Source of the DNA: a virus
Virus record (IMG/VR): IMGVR_UViG_3300024475_000182
Location: 1 to 31,120 of that record
Strand: one strand, 5' to 3'
DNA length: 31,120 nucleotides
Shown: positions 6,217 to 12,625 of the stretch, piece by piece
Layout of the letters: every line of letters starts with the position of its first letter
Position numbering within the stretch: position 1 is the first letter of the stretch
Program-made: the position numbers and the translations under genes
The notes under the pieces: model-generated
What the model was told of the DNA's origin: nothing
The model's input: the letters and a program-made list of their open reading frames with translations, nothing else
Database searches by the model: none

Positions 6217-6987
6217 ATGAAAAATATAAAACTGCTAAACGGAGATGAGTTCAAAGTCTCTGATATTATACCTAAGATGTATGATGATTCTTTTTACTAT
6301 GGCTACTTAGGTCAACACGCATTATCATCTTCTTCCTGCAAGAAATTAATAGAGTCTCCTAAAGCATACGCAACATCACTCACTGAAGGTTCTCCAGACA
6401 GTCAAGCACTTAGAGATGGTAGACTAACACACTTATGTGTACTAGAACCACATAGACTTGATGAGTTTACATTTGTAGATGGAACTAAAGCCAGTAAGAG
6501 TTTTAAGTTAACAGCAGAAGAGTTAGGTAAAGATTTGGTTTATACCAATCTAGAACTTAACAAGGCACAGAAGATAGCTGAAGCTGTATTGGCTAATGAA
6601 GAAGCTGCTGCTTTACTAAGTGGATGTGAGTTTGAGATACCTGCAATAGGAGAGTTTATGGGATTACCATTTAGAGGTAAGGCAGATGCAAAGAAAGGAA
6701 CAACTATCATAGACTTAAAGACTACAGCTAACATACAAGACTTTGAGTACTCAGCTAAGAAATATAGTTATGACTTACAGGCTGCTTTGTATCTAGACTT
6801 GTTTGATGCAGATGACTTTATATTCCTAGTAGTAGACAAGAGAACGTTAGATGTTGGAGTCTATACTATTACAGCAGGATTTGTAGATAGTGGACTACAG
6901 AAGCTACAGGTGGCTACAGACGCTTATAAGAATTATATTATGAGTGACTACGATTTAGAACAGTATACATTTTACGGAGAATTGTAG
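6217..6987 (+). CDS. RecE/exonuclease VIII-like PD-(D/E)XK exonuclease
   Basis: 256 aa. The pattern fits the phage RecE-type nuclease family (DUF3799-like). It has YHxLS-like LSSSSCKKL near 36-44, G-R-L-T-H-L-C-V-L-E-P with His72, F-R-G-K-A-D with Asp157, TTIIDLKTT with Asp166 and Lys168, then Y-D-L-Q-A-A-L-Y with Gln188. These are the metal and catalytic positions of the fold. The enzyme would resect double-strand ends to give single strands for the ERF annealer, the classic exonuclease/annealase pair. Here the two genes are 3.4 kb apart instead of adjacent. Confidence 0.8.
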   Translation: MKNIKLLNGDEFKVSDIIPKMYDDSFYYGYLGQHALSSSSCKKLIESPKAYATSLTEGSPDSQALRDGRLTHLCVLEPHRLDEFTFVDGTKASKSFKLTAEELGKDLVYTNLELNKAQKIAEAVLANEEAAALLSGCEFEIPAIGEFMGLPFRGKADAKKGTTIIDLKTTANIQDFEYSAKKYSYDLQAALYLDLFDADDFIFLVVDKRTLDVGVYTITAGFVDSGLQKLQVATDAYKNYIMSDYDLEQYTFYGEL

Positions 6988-6988
6988 T

Positions 6989-7207
6989 ATGCCATTTAAC
7001 AAGGATGTGTCTGACCACTTCTATGAACTAGGACTTGACTTACTATTTATAGGTTATACTAGAGCAGACCTAAGGCTTTGGATTAAGAAAGCAGAAGAAG
7101 ATGAGTCTTATGAGGAGTGTGACGGATTACTTAGAGCGTTAAACTTTAAAGGTAGTATGGAGGAAATGGGATATAACTATGGCGAAGAAGAAGAAGACTT
7201 CATTTAA
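6989..7207 (+). CDS. Small acidic hypothetical protein, 72 aa
   Basis: Starts two bases after the exonuclease stop and overlaps the next gene by 29 bases. Acidic, with GLDLLFIGYTRADLRLWIKK in the first half and a run of Glu/Asp at the C-terminus (NYGEEEEDFI). No known family. It could be an exonuclease accessory or inhibitor by position only. Confidence 0.55.
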   Translation: MPFNKDVSDHFYELGLDLLFIGYTRADLRLWIKKAEEDESYEECDGLLRALNFKGSMEEMGYNYGEEEEDFI

Positions 7208-7421
7208 TTATTACAAGACAAACAACGAGGCTCAGAGTCATTGCTTTAAAAAAGGGTATGTAATATACCCAGAGGCATTTGAAGGTAGCTGGAGAGTATC
7301 AATAGAGCTAGGACATAGGAAGCATACATATCCAGAGTTATTGTCGCTTACAGAGGCTTATATTAAAATATGGAAAGAATACGAAAAAATACAAAACAGA
7401 GATAACAATGACAAAACGTAG
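7179..7421 (+). CDS. Hypothetical protein, 80 aa
   Basis: Starts with the basic MAKKKKTS inside the preceding gene and overlaps the next gene by 14 bases. It contains a G-Y-V-I-Y-P-E-A-F segment, W-R-V-S-I-E-L and a helical C-terminus. The alternating strands and helix suggest a small alpha/beta domain. Similar short proteins occur in Bacteroidota phages as I recall; function unknown. Confidence 0.55.
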   Translation: MAKKKKTSFNYYKTNNEAQSHCFKKGYVIYPEAFEGSWRVSIELGHRKHTYPELLSLTEAYIKIWKEYEKIQNRDNNDKT

Positions 7422-7962
7422 AACATACAATGTAGAAGCAGCTAAACAATTAGCTGATAAATTTGTAGAAACAACAGGATTAGATTTAACAAGCACATCA
7501 AGATATCAAGAACAAGCATACCTAAGAGCTTTATTCTATAAGGTAATGTGTGATATAAACGGAATGAACGATAGGATGATATCTGAATGGTTTGGAGATA
7601 TAGGAGTAAAAAGAAATAGGTCATCTATATTCCACGCATTAAGAAAGATAGATGTTTACTATGAAAGCTTTGTAAAGTTTAGGAATGTCTATGACTTATT
7701 CTTTGATGATAAGAAAAAAGACAGACTAAGAATAGAGAGCAAGAAGTCTGAAAGGGTTAGGTTAATAAATGAAAAGATAGACAGGAGAAATAATCCAATA
7801 GAAAGAAATAAGATACACGAGTTAGCAGATGTTATTCCAGAGGATAGAATGGATGAAATGTATGAGATGATGACGTTAAGGATGAAATCTTGGGCTTGGA
7901 AATCAAAAGATAGATGTGAGGTAATACAGAGCAGTACATCAATGGATGGAATGTGCTGGTAA
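7408..7962 (+). CDS. DnaA C-terminal-like helix-turn-helix protein, 184 aa
   Basis: Residues about 30-100 resemble the DnaA domain IV DNA-binding region. A helix (YLRALFYKVMCDI) is followed by ISEWFGDIGVKRNRSSIFHALRKID (58-82), which parallels the DHSTVxHAxRKI signature of DnaA. No AAA ATPase core is present, so it is not a full initiator. It may mark the phage origin or regulate transcription. The C-terminal 80 residues are highly charged helices. It directly precedes the terminase genes after a 41-base gap. Confidence 0.6.
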   Translation: MTKRRTYNVEAAKQLADKFVETTGLDLTSTSRYQEQAYLRALFYKVMCDINGMNDRMISEWFGDIGVKRNRSSIFHALRKIDVYYESFVKFRNVYDLFFDDKKKDRLRIESKKSERVRLINEKIDRRNNPIERNKIHELADVIPEDRMDEMYEMMTLRMKSWAWKSKDRCEVIQSSTSMDGMCW

Positions 7963-8003
7963 ACAAAACCTAAACATATCGTTATAGTATTAAGATTAAA
8001 CTT

Positions 8004-8375
8004 ATGGCTAAATCAAATGAGATTAAACCTACTGATGGTAGGAAGTATAACAAAAGGAAGAAAGGTCAGTTAGATGTTGTTAAACCTACTACAGCAGCTA
8101 TAAACAAAGCTAAGAGAGAAAGGATGAAGGAGTTCGGAGTCAAAGCCATTAAAAAGGTGTTTGGTTCTGAACAAGACTTCTGGATGAGTCTAGCAGAAGA
8201 GGCTAAGAAAAACCATAACGATAGAAAACTATTACTAGAGTATGTCTATGGGAAACCTAAAGATGGGTTTGGTAATGCTACACAGAAATCAGCAACACCT
8301 GTCATAAATTTCTATGGACACCAACCTCCTACACAAGAAGATATTATAGATGTAACACCAGAAGATGAAGAATAG
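8004..8375 (+). CDS. terS: Probable terminase small subunit
   Basis: 123 aa, immediately upstream of and overlapping the large subunit by 11 bases. The basic N-terminus (KYNKRKKGQLDVVKP) is followed by a helical region. LLLEYVYGKPKD (72-83) is a segment typical of small DNA-binding phage proteins in the terminase small position. An acidic tail (DVTPEDEE) follows. It would recognise phage DNA and stimulate the packaging motor. Assignment rests mainly on position and size. Confidence 0.6.
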   Translation: MAKSNEIKPTDGRKYNKRKKGQLDVVKPTTAAINKAKRERMKEFGVKAIKKVFGSEQDFWMSLAEEAKKNHNDRKLLLEYVYGKPKDGFGNATQKSATPVINFYGHQPPTQEDIIDVTPEDEE

Positions 8376-9579
8376 CATAAACTTACACGATAAGTACATA
8401 CCTTTATTTAAAAGTAAGACAAGATATAATGTTATTACTGGAGGTAGGGGTAGCGGTAAGTCTTTTGGTATAAACGTATTCCTACTAAACCTTACATACG
8501 AAAGTGGACACAAGATATTGTTTACTCGTTATACAATGGCATCAGCCAATACATCTATTATACCAGAATTTGTAGAGAAAATTGATATGATGGGAGTAAA
8601 TGCTCACTTTAGGATAACTAAGGATGAGATAACTAACCTACAGACAGGTTCTTCCATTATATTTAAGGGTATAAGGACATCTAGTGGTAATCAGACAGCT
8701 GCACTCAAGTCTTTAAACGGAATTACAACGTTTGTAGTCGATGAAGCAGAGGAACTTGATGATGAAGGTACATTTGACAAGATAGACTTCTCTATAAGGT
8801 CTCTAAACAAGCAAAACAGGGTTATTTTGATACTAAACCCAACTACAAAGGAGCATTGGATATACCAAAGGTTCTTTTTAGGTAATATTGTTGATGATGG
8901 TTACAATGGAACTAAAGGAGACACAACTTACATCCATACAACCTATAAAGATAATAAAGATAACCTATCGGATTCCTTTATGGCTAGAATACTAGATATG
9001 AAAGCTAAAAGACCAGATAAATACCAACACCAGATACTAGGAGGATGGTTAGCTAAGGCAGAAGGAACAATTATAAGAAATTGGAAAGTTGGAGACTACA
9101 TACAGACAGAAAAGACCATTTATGGACAGGATTTTGGGTTCTCTGAAGACCCTACAACACTTGTAAAGATATCTGTAGATGATTTTAACAATAGAGTCTA
9201 TGTAAAGGAGATTTATGGTAAAACAGGACTTTCTACTTCAGATATAGCAAATATGAATAGAGCTGAATGTGGCTTAGACTTGATAGTTTGTGACTCATCT
9301 GAACCTAGACTTATAAAGGAGCTAAAGAAGAAAGGATTGAACATACAACCTGCTGTAAAGAAAAGTGGTAGTATACTATCTGGTATAGCACTTATGCAGG
9401 ACTATGAGATAATAGTAGACCCTAGAAGTAAAGGTGTTATAAAGGAGTTTAATAACTATGTATGGCACGAGAAAGGTGTAAGACCAATCGATAAGTTTAA
9501 TCACTTCTGTGATGCTATAAGATATGCCTTGATGAGATTAGCTACAAGTAAGAACAAAGGAATCTACACAATAAGATAG
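8365..9579 (+). CDS. terL: Terminase large subunit (ATPase and nuclease)
   Basis: 404 aa, a typical length for PBSX-type large terminases. ATPase domain: Walker A GGRGSGKS (26-33), Walker B TFVVDEAE (123-130) and a coupling motif LILNPTT (156-162). Nuclease domain, RNase H fold: Asp258 in GQDFGF, Asp312 in VCDSSEP and Asp385 in HFCDAIRY. It cuts concatemeric DNA and pumps it into the prohead through the portal. The portal gene is far away at 28.6 kb. A terminator and the first repeat pair begin directly after its stop. Confidence 0.93.
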   Translation: MKNSINLHDKYIPLFKSKTRYNVITGGRGSGKSFGINVFLLNLTYESGHKILFTRYTMASANTSIIPEFVEKIDMMGVNAHFRITKDEITNLQTGSSIIFKGIRTSSGNQTAALKSLNGITTFVVDEAEELDDEGTFDKIDFSIRSLNKQNRVILILNPTTKEHWIYQRFFLGNIVDDGYNGTKGDTTYIHTTYKDNKDNLSDSFMARILDMKAKRPDKYQHQILGGWLAKAEGTIIRNWKVGDYIQTEKTIYGQDFGFSEDPTTLVKISVDDFNNRVYVKEIYGKTGLSTSDIANMNRAECGLDLIVCDSSEPRLIKELKKKGLNIQPAVKKSGSILSGIALMQDYEIIVDPRSKGVIKEFNNYVWHEKGVRPIDKFNHFCDAIRYALMRLATSKNKGIYTIR

Positions 9580-9582
9580 AGC

Positions 9583-9682
9583 GTTTAATATAAAGGGGTG
9601 CGTTTATTATGAAGGGGTAACAATTGATTTTGTTGCTCCTTTCTCTGTTTAATATGATGGGCTATGTTTAATATGAGGGGCT
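9583..9682 (+). repeat. Direct-repeat array A: two pairs of a 17-bp repeat
   Basis: Four direct copies of GTTTAATATGAGGGGCT or close variants at 9583-9599, 9602-9618, 9647-9663 and 9666-9682. Within each pair the copies start exactly 19 bp apart; the two pairs start 45 bp apart (second copy to third). The first pair is the most divergent (ends GGGGT). The second copy overlaps the 5' arm of the terminator at 9612-9641. The same architecture is found at 11392-11492. Confidence 0.85.
9612..9641 (+). terminator. Intrinsic terminator after terL
   Basis: AAGGGGTAACAA (9612-9623) pairs with TTGTTGCTCCTT (9630-9641) through 12 pairs including two G-T wobbles, with loop TTGATT, followed by the T-rich TCTCTGTTT. 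It ends the long early/packaging operon. Its 5' arm is shared with the second repeat copy of array A. Confidence 0.65.
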
Positions 9683-9857
9683 TCAATTAATTGCTGGTTA
9701 TACTAAAAAATAATAGTAGATTTATTTTGTTATGTGAAAATATTGTTGTAGACGTATGCATGTGTTCCTTTATTAAGTTATGCTACAAATCTAGAATAGT
9801 ATCAAAAGGTATCAAATCATAAAAAAAGTTAAATTGCAAAGTTTTTTATATTTTTTG
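9683..9857 (+). other. Non-coding leader region A with conserved TGCATGTG block
   Basis: No gene found. It holds AAAATAATAGTAGATT (about 9707-9722) and TGCATGTG (9757-9764), both also present in the same order before promoter B (11536-11552 and 11578-11585). The distance from TGCATGTG to the -7 box is similar at the two loci (123 and 116 bases). Candidate regulator-binding block; also possibly a remnant of a duplication. Confidence 0.55.
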
Positions 9858-9887
9858 TTGTGTAATTAAAAAAAAGAGTTATATTTG
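9858..9887 (+). promoter_or_regulatory. Promoter A (Bacteroidota type)
   Basis: -33 TTG (9858-9860), 19-base spacer, -7 TATATTTG (9880-9887). The -33 is preceded by a TTTTTTGTTG stretch shared with promoter B. The predicted start is about 30 bases before ATG 9924. Confidence 0.75.
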
Positions 9888-9923
9888 CTTCAGAAACAAA
9901 TAATAATAACTTAAAACAATAAT

Positions 9924-10169
9924 ATGAAAGAACAAATTAAAGTAAACTTACAAAGCGAAAACGGAGTATATTTAACCTATAAATTATACCATACAATTAA
10001 TGGCTATACAAATATTTATTTGATTAATGCAAAAATATGTGGTGTAAATGATTGTAATGAAAACGCTTTGTATATTTCAGCTATCGGATGCAGTGCATTA
10101 ACTAATAACGAAGAAACTTTAATGGATGAATTTGCAATCGAATTATTAGAAAACTATCTACAAAAATAA
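9924..10169 (+). CDS. Hypothetical protein, 81 aa (first gene of cassette A)
   Basis: First gene after promoter A. A compact, probably soluble protein: strand-rich first half (IKVNLQSENGVYLTYKLYH), three cysteines (C39, C44, C56), and a C-terminal acidic helix (LMDEFAIELLENYLQK). No recognised family. The ATG follows an AAACAATAAT leader. Likely an accessory protein, given its place in a small-gene cassette with its own promoter. Confidence 0.6.
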   Translation: MKEQIKVNLQSENGVYLTYKLYHTINGYTNIYLINAKICGVNDCNENALYISAIGCSALTNNEETLMDEFAIELLENYLQK

Positions 10170-10214
10170 AAACAATATAAATATAAGTACAGAGAACAAT
10201 TAAATAAATAAGAT

Positions 10215-10367
10215 ATGAAAGTAAGTCAATTAATAAACGAACTGCAAAAGCTACCTAAAGATTTAGATGTAATTTTGTGGAGTGAACACCTAGAAGATAA
10301 CTTTAATATTTCATCGATTGAAGTAGATAGTATAAATAAAACAGAAGCAATAATTATAGTAGACTAA
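10215..10367 (+). CDS. Hypothetical protein, 50 aa
   Basis: Starts MKVSQLINELQKLPKDLDVI, a pattern I associate with very small phage proteins that open with K-V-S-x-L-I-x-x-L-x-x-L-P-x-D. The rest is acidic with a final beta strand (EAIIIVD). It has the AATAAGATATG leader repeated at 10375 and 11326. Function unknown. Confidence 0.55.
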   Translation: MKVSQLINELQKLPKDLDVILWSEHLEDNFNISSIEVDSINKTEAIIIVD

Positions 10368-10374
10368 ATAAGAT

Positions 10375-10710
10375 ATGAGTACAATAGATAATAACAGATT
10401 GATAGCAGAATTTATGGGATTAGAAACTCCAGACGGATGCTATTTCGAGCATCTAACTAAAAAAGGAGAAAGAAAATCATCTCACTTTTTGTTATTAGAA
10501 TATCATATATCTTGGGACTGGCTAATGCCCGTAGTTGAGAAGATTGAAAGTGATGAAAGGTATGATGTTGACATATTACAATATGGCACAAGAATTACTG
10601 ATAATCAAAAAGAGATAGTTAACAATATTGCTGACATATCATTTGATAAAAAGATTGAGCATACATACGATGCAGTAGTAGAATTTATTAAAAACTTTAA
10701 AATTAAATAA
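10375..10710 (+). CDS. Phage ABA-sandwich-domain-like protein, 111 aa
   Basis: Begins NNRLIAEFMGLETPDG and contains the stretch EYHISWDWLMPVVEKIE (about 42-58), the hallmark of the small alpha-beta-alpha sandwich domain common in phage accessory proteins. The C-terminal helix (YDAVVEFIKNF) completes the fold. The role is not established; these proteins typically accumulate in accessory regions. It lies 7 bases after the previous stop with an AATAAGATATG leader. Confidence 0.6.
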   Translation: MSTIDNNRLIAEFMGLETPDGCYFEHLTKKGERKSSHFLLLEYHISWDWLMPVVEKIESDERYDVDILQYGTRITDNQKEIVNNIADISFDKKIEHTYDAVVEFIKNFKIK

Positions 10711-10711
10711 C

Positions 10712-10918
10712 ATGATGATAGAAGAATTATTAAGTGAGCCAATAGTGTTTGTTTACTCGGAAACTGATGACGCATCAGCGACATACGAATTTAATTACGA
10801 AGAAATAAAACAAGTTATTGAGGCACACAATGAAGATTTTGACACGAACTACAAAACCATCACAGAATTTAATGATGGCGAAGAGTATAGAAAAATAGAT
10901 ATTAACCTACCATTTTAA
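10712..10918 (+). CDS. Small acidic hypothetical protein, 68 aa
   Basis: Starts at ATGATG (10712; the second Met at 10715 is equally possible) one base after the preceding stop. Strongly acidic (ETDDASATYEFNYEEI, HNEDFDTNY). Could mimic nucleic acid or bind a basic partner, but this is speculation from charge alone. It ends INLPF. Unrecognised. Confidence 0.55.
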   Translation: MMIEELLSEPIVFVYSETDDASATYEFNYEEIKQVIEAHNEDFDTNYKTITEFNDGEEYRKIDINLPF

Positions 10919-10928
10919 ACAATATAAT

Positions 10929-11132
10929 ATGAACATAAACATTTTGAAAGCAGTACAGATTTACACTACTAAAAAAGAATTTATAGTGTACACAACTAAA
11001 GACAATAAGATTGATAAGATGATACTTACAAATGATTTAACTAGACATCGTAAAAAGTTCGGTAGAGATAGTAGATTTTTATTGACTGATACATTAAAAA
11101 AACAATTAAGAATAATTAATATAACTTTATAA
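10929..11132 (+). CDS. Hypothetical protein, 67 aa; paralogue of the 13249 gene
   Basis: Basic, small protein. TKKEFIVYTT, then NKI, then LTNDLTRHRKKF. The same series (TKKTFICFN, NKI, LTNDLIRFRSRY) is present in the gene at 13249-13455 in cassette B, with the same length and position relative to the cassette end. This is direct evidence that the cassettes share a gene by duplication or parallel acquisition. The strand-strand-helix pattern with R/K-rich helix suggests nucleic-acid binding. No known family. Confidence 0.6.
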   Translation: MNINILKAVQIYTTKKEFIVYTTKDNKIDKMILTNDLTRHRKKFGRDSRFLLTDTLKKQLRIINITL

Positions 11133-11133
11133 T

Positions 11134-11322
11134 ATGAATTGGATAATAGAAGACGAATTCGGAAACCATTGTTTCCCACAAAAATCATTTGAAGATTATG
11201 AGGATGGTTGGGAATTTTTATATCAAACATTTCCAGTAATATATTACGAAGATGGAACACAAGATGACCAAGAAGAAGAATTATCCTCATACTTTGTAGT
11301 AACTAACGAACTAAATAAATAA
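11134..11322 (+). CDS. Hypothetical acidic protein, 62 aa
   Basis: Contains WIIEDEFGNHCF, EDGWEFLYQTFP and a D/E-rich region before SSYFVV. This resembles small phage proteins with a W-x-I-x-D-x-x-G start, an E-x-A/G-W-x-F-L centre and a Y-x-V-V end; their role is unknown. It starts one base after the previous stop with a TTTATAAT leader. Confidence 0.55.
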   Translation: MNWIIEDEFGNHCFPQKSFEDYEDGWEFLYQTFPVIYYEDGTQDDQEEELSSYFVVTNELNK

Positions 11323-11325
11323 GAT

Positions 11326-11352
11326 ATGAGATTACCCGAGATAGAATTTTAA
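11326..11352 (+). other. Eight-codon reading frame before the cassette A terminator
   Basis: ATG with the full AATAAGATATG leader opens only eight codons (MRLPEIEF) and ends 8 bases before a strong terminator. It may be the 5' remnant of a gene lost when the terminator or repeat array was joined here. It could also be a chance frame. Confidence 0.25.
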
Positions 11353-11360
11353 AATAAATT

Positions 11361-11385
11361 AAGCCACTTTAACGAGTGGCTTTTT
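11361..11385 (+). terminator. Intrinsic terminator ending cassette A
   Basis: AAGCCACT (11361-11368) pairs perfectly with AGTGGCTT (11375-11382), loop TTAACG, and a T-run to 11385. It stands 6 bases before repeat array B, mirroring the terminator/repeat association at the end of terL. Confidence 0.85.
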
Positions 11386-11391
11386 ATTTCT

Positions 11392-11492
11392 GTTTAATAT
11401 GAGGGGCTTTGTTTAATATGAGGGGCTATTGTTAATGTAAGTAGATAATTATATCTGTTTAACAAGAGGGGCTTTGTTTAACAAGAGGGGCT
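11392..11492 (+). repeat. Direct-repeat array B: two pairs of a 17-bp repeat
   Basis: Copies at 11392-11408, 11411-11427 (both GTTTAATATGAGGGGCT) and 11457-11473, 11476-11492 (both GTTTAACAAGAGGGGCT). Each pair is in exact 19-bp register, and the pairs are 46 bp apart (second copy to third), the same layout as array A. GTTTAA and GGGGCT are invariant in this array; the middle five bases differ between the two pairs but not within a pair. Confidence 0.9.
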
Positions 11493-11671
11493 CTTTATAA
11501 TCATTGCACATATTATTTTGACTCATTATAAATAAGAAAATAATTTGGTAGATTAAAATATTTTTTGTATTCATGTGTGCATGTGCTTTTATACCTTACA
11601 AAGCTATATTTTATAAAATACCTCAAGCGCAAAAAAACATCAATTTTTGTAACATTTTTTAATTTTTTTTG
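11493..11671 (+). other. Non-coding leader region B with conserved TGCATGTG block
   Basis: No gene found. AAAATAATTTGGTAGATT at about 11536-11553 and TGCATGTG at 11578-11585 match leader region A in order and rough spacing. The TGCATGTG block here is extended to CATGTGTGCATGTGC, which contains CATGTG twice. Then comes a T-rich run leading into promoter B. Confidence 0.55.
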
Positions 11672-11701
11672 TTGTTTATTCATTATAAAATATTACATTT
11701 G
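11672..11701 (+). promoter_or_regulatory. Promoter B (Bacteroidota type)
   Basis: -33 TTG (11672-11674), 19 bases, -7 TACATTTG (11694-11701). The preceding TTTTTTTTGTTG is shared with promoter A and the spacer length is identical. Drives the cassette B genes from 11752. Confidence 0.75.
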
Positions 11702-11751
11702 CTCAAGGGTAAAAAGTTTACCTACATTAAAAAACACTTAAAATACTGAAA

Positions 11752-11949
11752 ATGAGTAACTTAAAAGAAACAAAAACAGAAAAATCAAATTTAACTTTAG
11801 CTTTCGAGCAAGTAAAAAAACTTAATTTAGGGCTAACACTAGAGCAGTATATTGATTTAAATGATGTCCTTTATACCTTGTCAATTAATCAATTTTCTAA
11901 GGGGATGAAAGAAGCAAACGAAATTCATAATAAATATAATAACCTATAA
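11752..11949 (+). CDS. Hypothetical protein, 65 aa (first gene of cassette B)
   Basis: Hydrophilic Lys/Glu-rich N-terminus followed by two helices (LAFEQVKKLNLGLTLEQYIDL, LYTLSINQFSKGMKEANEIH). Looks like a small all-helical protein. No recognised family. About 50 bases downstream of promoter B's -7 box. Confidence 0.6.
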   Translation: MSNLKETKTEKSNLTLAFEQVKKLNLGLTLEQYIDLNDVLYTLSINQFSKGMKEANEIHNKYNNL

Positions 11950-11961
11950 AAAATTAATATC

Positions 11962-12204
11962 ATGAAAAAAAGTAAAACAATACTAGATTTTGTAGCAGTT
12001 GATAAAGTGATAATGTATTCTTTTAACTATGAGTATAATTTTATTGAAAATGCTTTCGGTGAATATTTAGTGGACCACTTGAGAGCTAAATTTTCTAACT
12101 ACTGCAAAAGGTTTGGAAATTCTCAAACTGCATTCATGTACTTGTATACGGACTTGAGCAGCGACAACAAACAATTATTAATTAACTATATTTTAAACAA
12201 GTAA
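11962..12204 (+). CDS. Hypothetical protein, 80 aa
   Basis: A helical, aromatic-rich protein (VIMYSFNYEYNFIENAFGEYL, AFMYLYTDLSSDNKQLL) with basic ends. No motif recognised. The leader AATTAATATC before ATG is shared with 12209 and 13249, suggesting a common translation signal within this cassette. Confidence 0.55.
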   Translation: MKKSKTILDFVAVDKVIMYSFNYEYNFIENAFGEYLVDHLRAKFSNYCKRFGNSQTAFMYLYTDLSSDNKQLLINYILNK

Positions 12205-12208
12205 TATC

Positions 12209-12340
12209 ATGCAAGTATATTTTAAAAATATTAAATCTATATTGAAAATAAATAAGTCCGGGAGATGGCAAGGCAACATCAATGTTTATAAATACATATT
12301 GAAATACACAATAAAATACATAATAAAACAAACAAAATGA
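12209..12340 (+). CDS. Small basic protein, 43 aa
   Basis: Strongly Lys/Ile/Tyr-rich (MQVYFKNIKSILKINK, YKYILKYTIKYIIKQTK), net very basic, with a single SGRWQG turn. It overlaps the next gene by ATGA. May be a real basic peptide, or simply an open frame in AT-rich DNA; the ATGA overlap and the shared leader support translation. Confidence 0.4.
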   Translation: MQVYFKNIKSILKINKSGRWQGNINVYKYILKYTIKYIIKQTK

Positions 12341-12516
12341 GAAAAGACGTATTAATACTAGAAATTAGCAACATATTAAATGACACTGGGGCTTATGCAA
12401 AAATCGAAAAACTATTGCAAAAATATAATTTAGATATTGAGCAAACTATTTACGATTATGATTTTGAGAATAATTTAGTAAAGCCAATAATTGAACAATA
12501 CCAAGACAATAACTAA
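12337..12516 (+). CDS. Hypothetical acidic protein, 59 aa
   Basis: ATGA overlap with the upstream gene. All-helical look: ILEISNILNDTG, KIEKLLQKYNLDIEQTIYDYDFE. Acidic, opposite in charge to its immediate upstream neighbour, so a small antitoxin-like or partner role can be imagined but has no other support. Confidence 0.5.
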   Translation: MRKDVLILEISNILNDTGAYAKIEKLLQKYNLDIEQTIYDYDFENNLVKPIIEQYQDNN

Positions 12517-12527
12517 AAAGTAATAAT

Positions 12528-12614
12528 ATGAAAACAATTAAACAAGTATTAAAAAAAGCAAATCAAATCTTAAAAGAATGCGCAAAGGGTGCATCTTATG
12601 CTATTAACAATTAA
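12528..12614 (+). CDS. Mini-protein, 28 aa
   Basis: ATG with the AGTAATAAT leader and a short amphipathic basic helix (MKTIKQVLKKANQILKECAKG). Fits exactly between two other genes. Too short for any assignment. Confidence 0.35.
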   Translation: MKTIKQVLKKANQILKECAKGASYAINN

Positions 12615-12625
12615 AACTTTATACA

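Noticed and set aside
9583-11492. CRISPR array interpretation of the repeats
   Set aside because: Repeat offset is 19 bp, with only 2 bases between copies in a pair, so there are no spacers; no cas genes are present.
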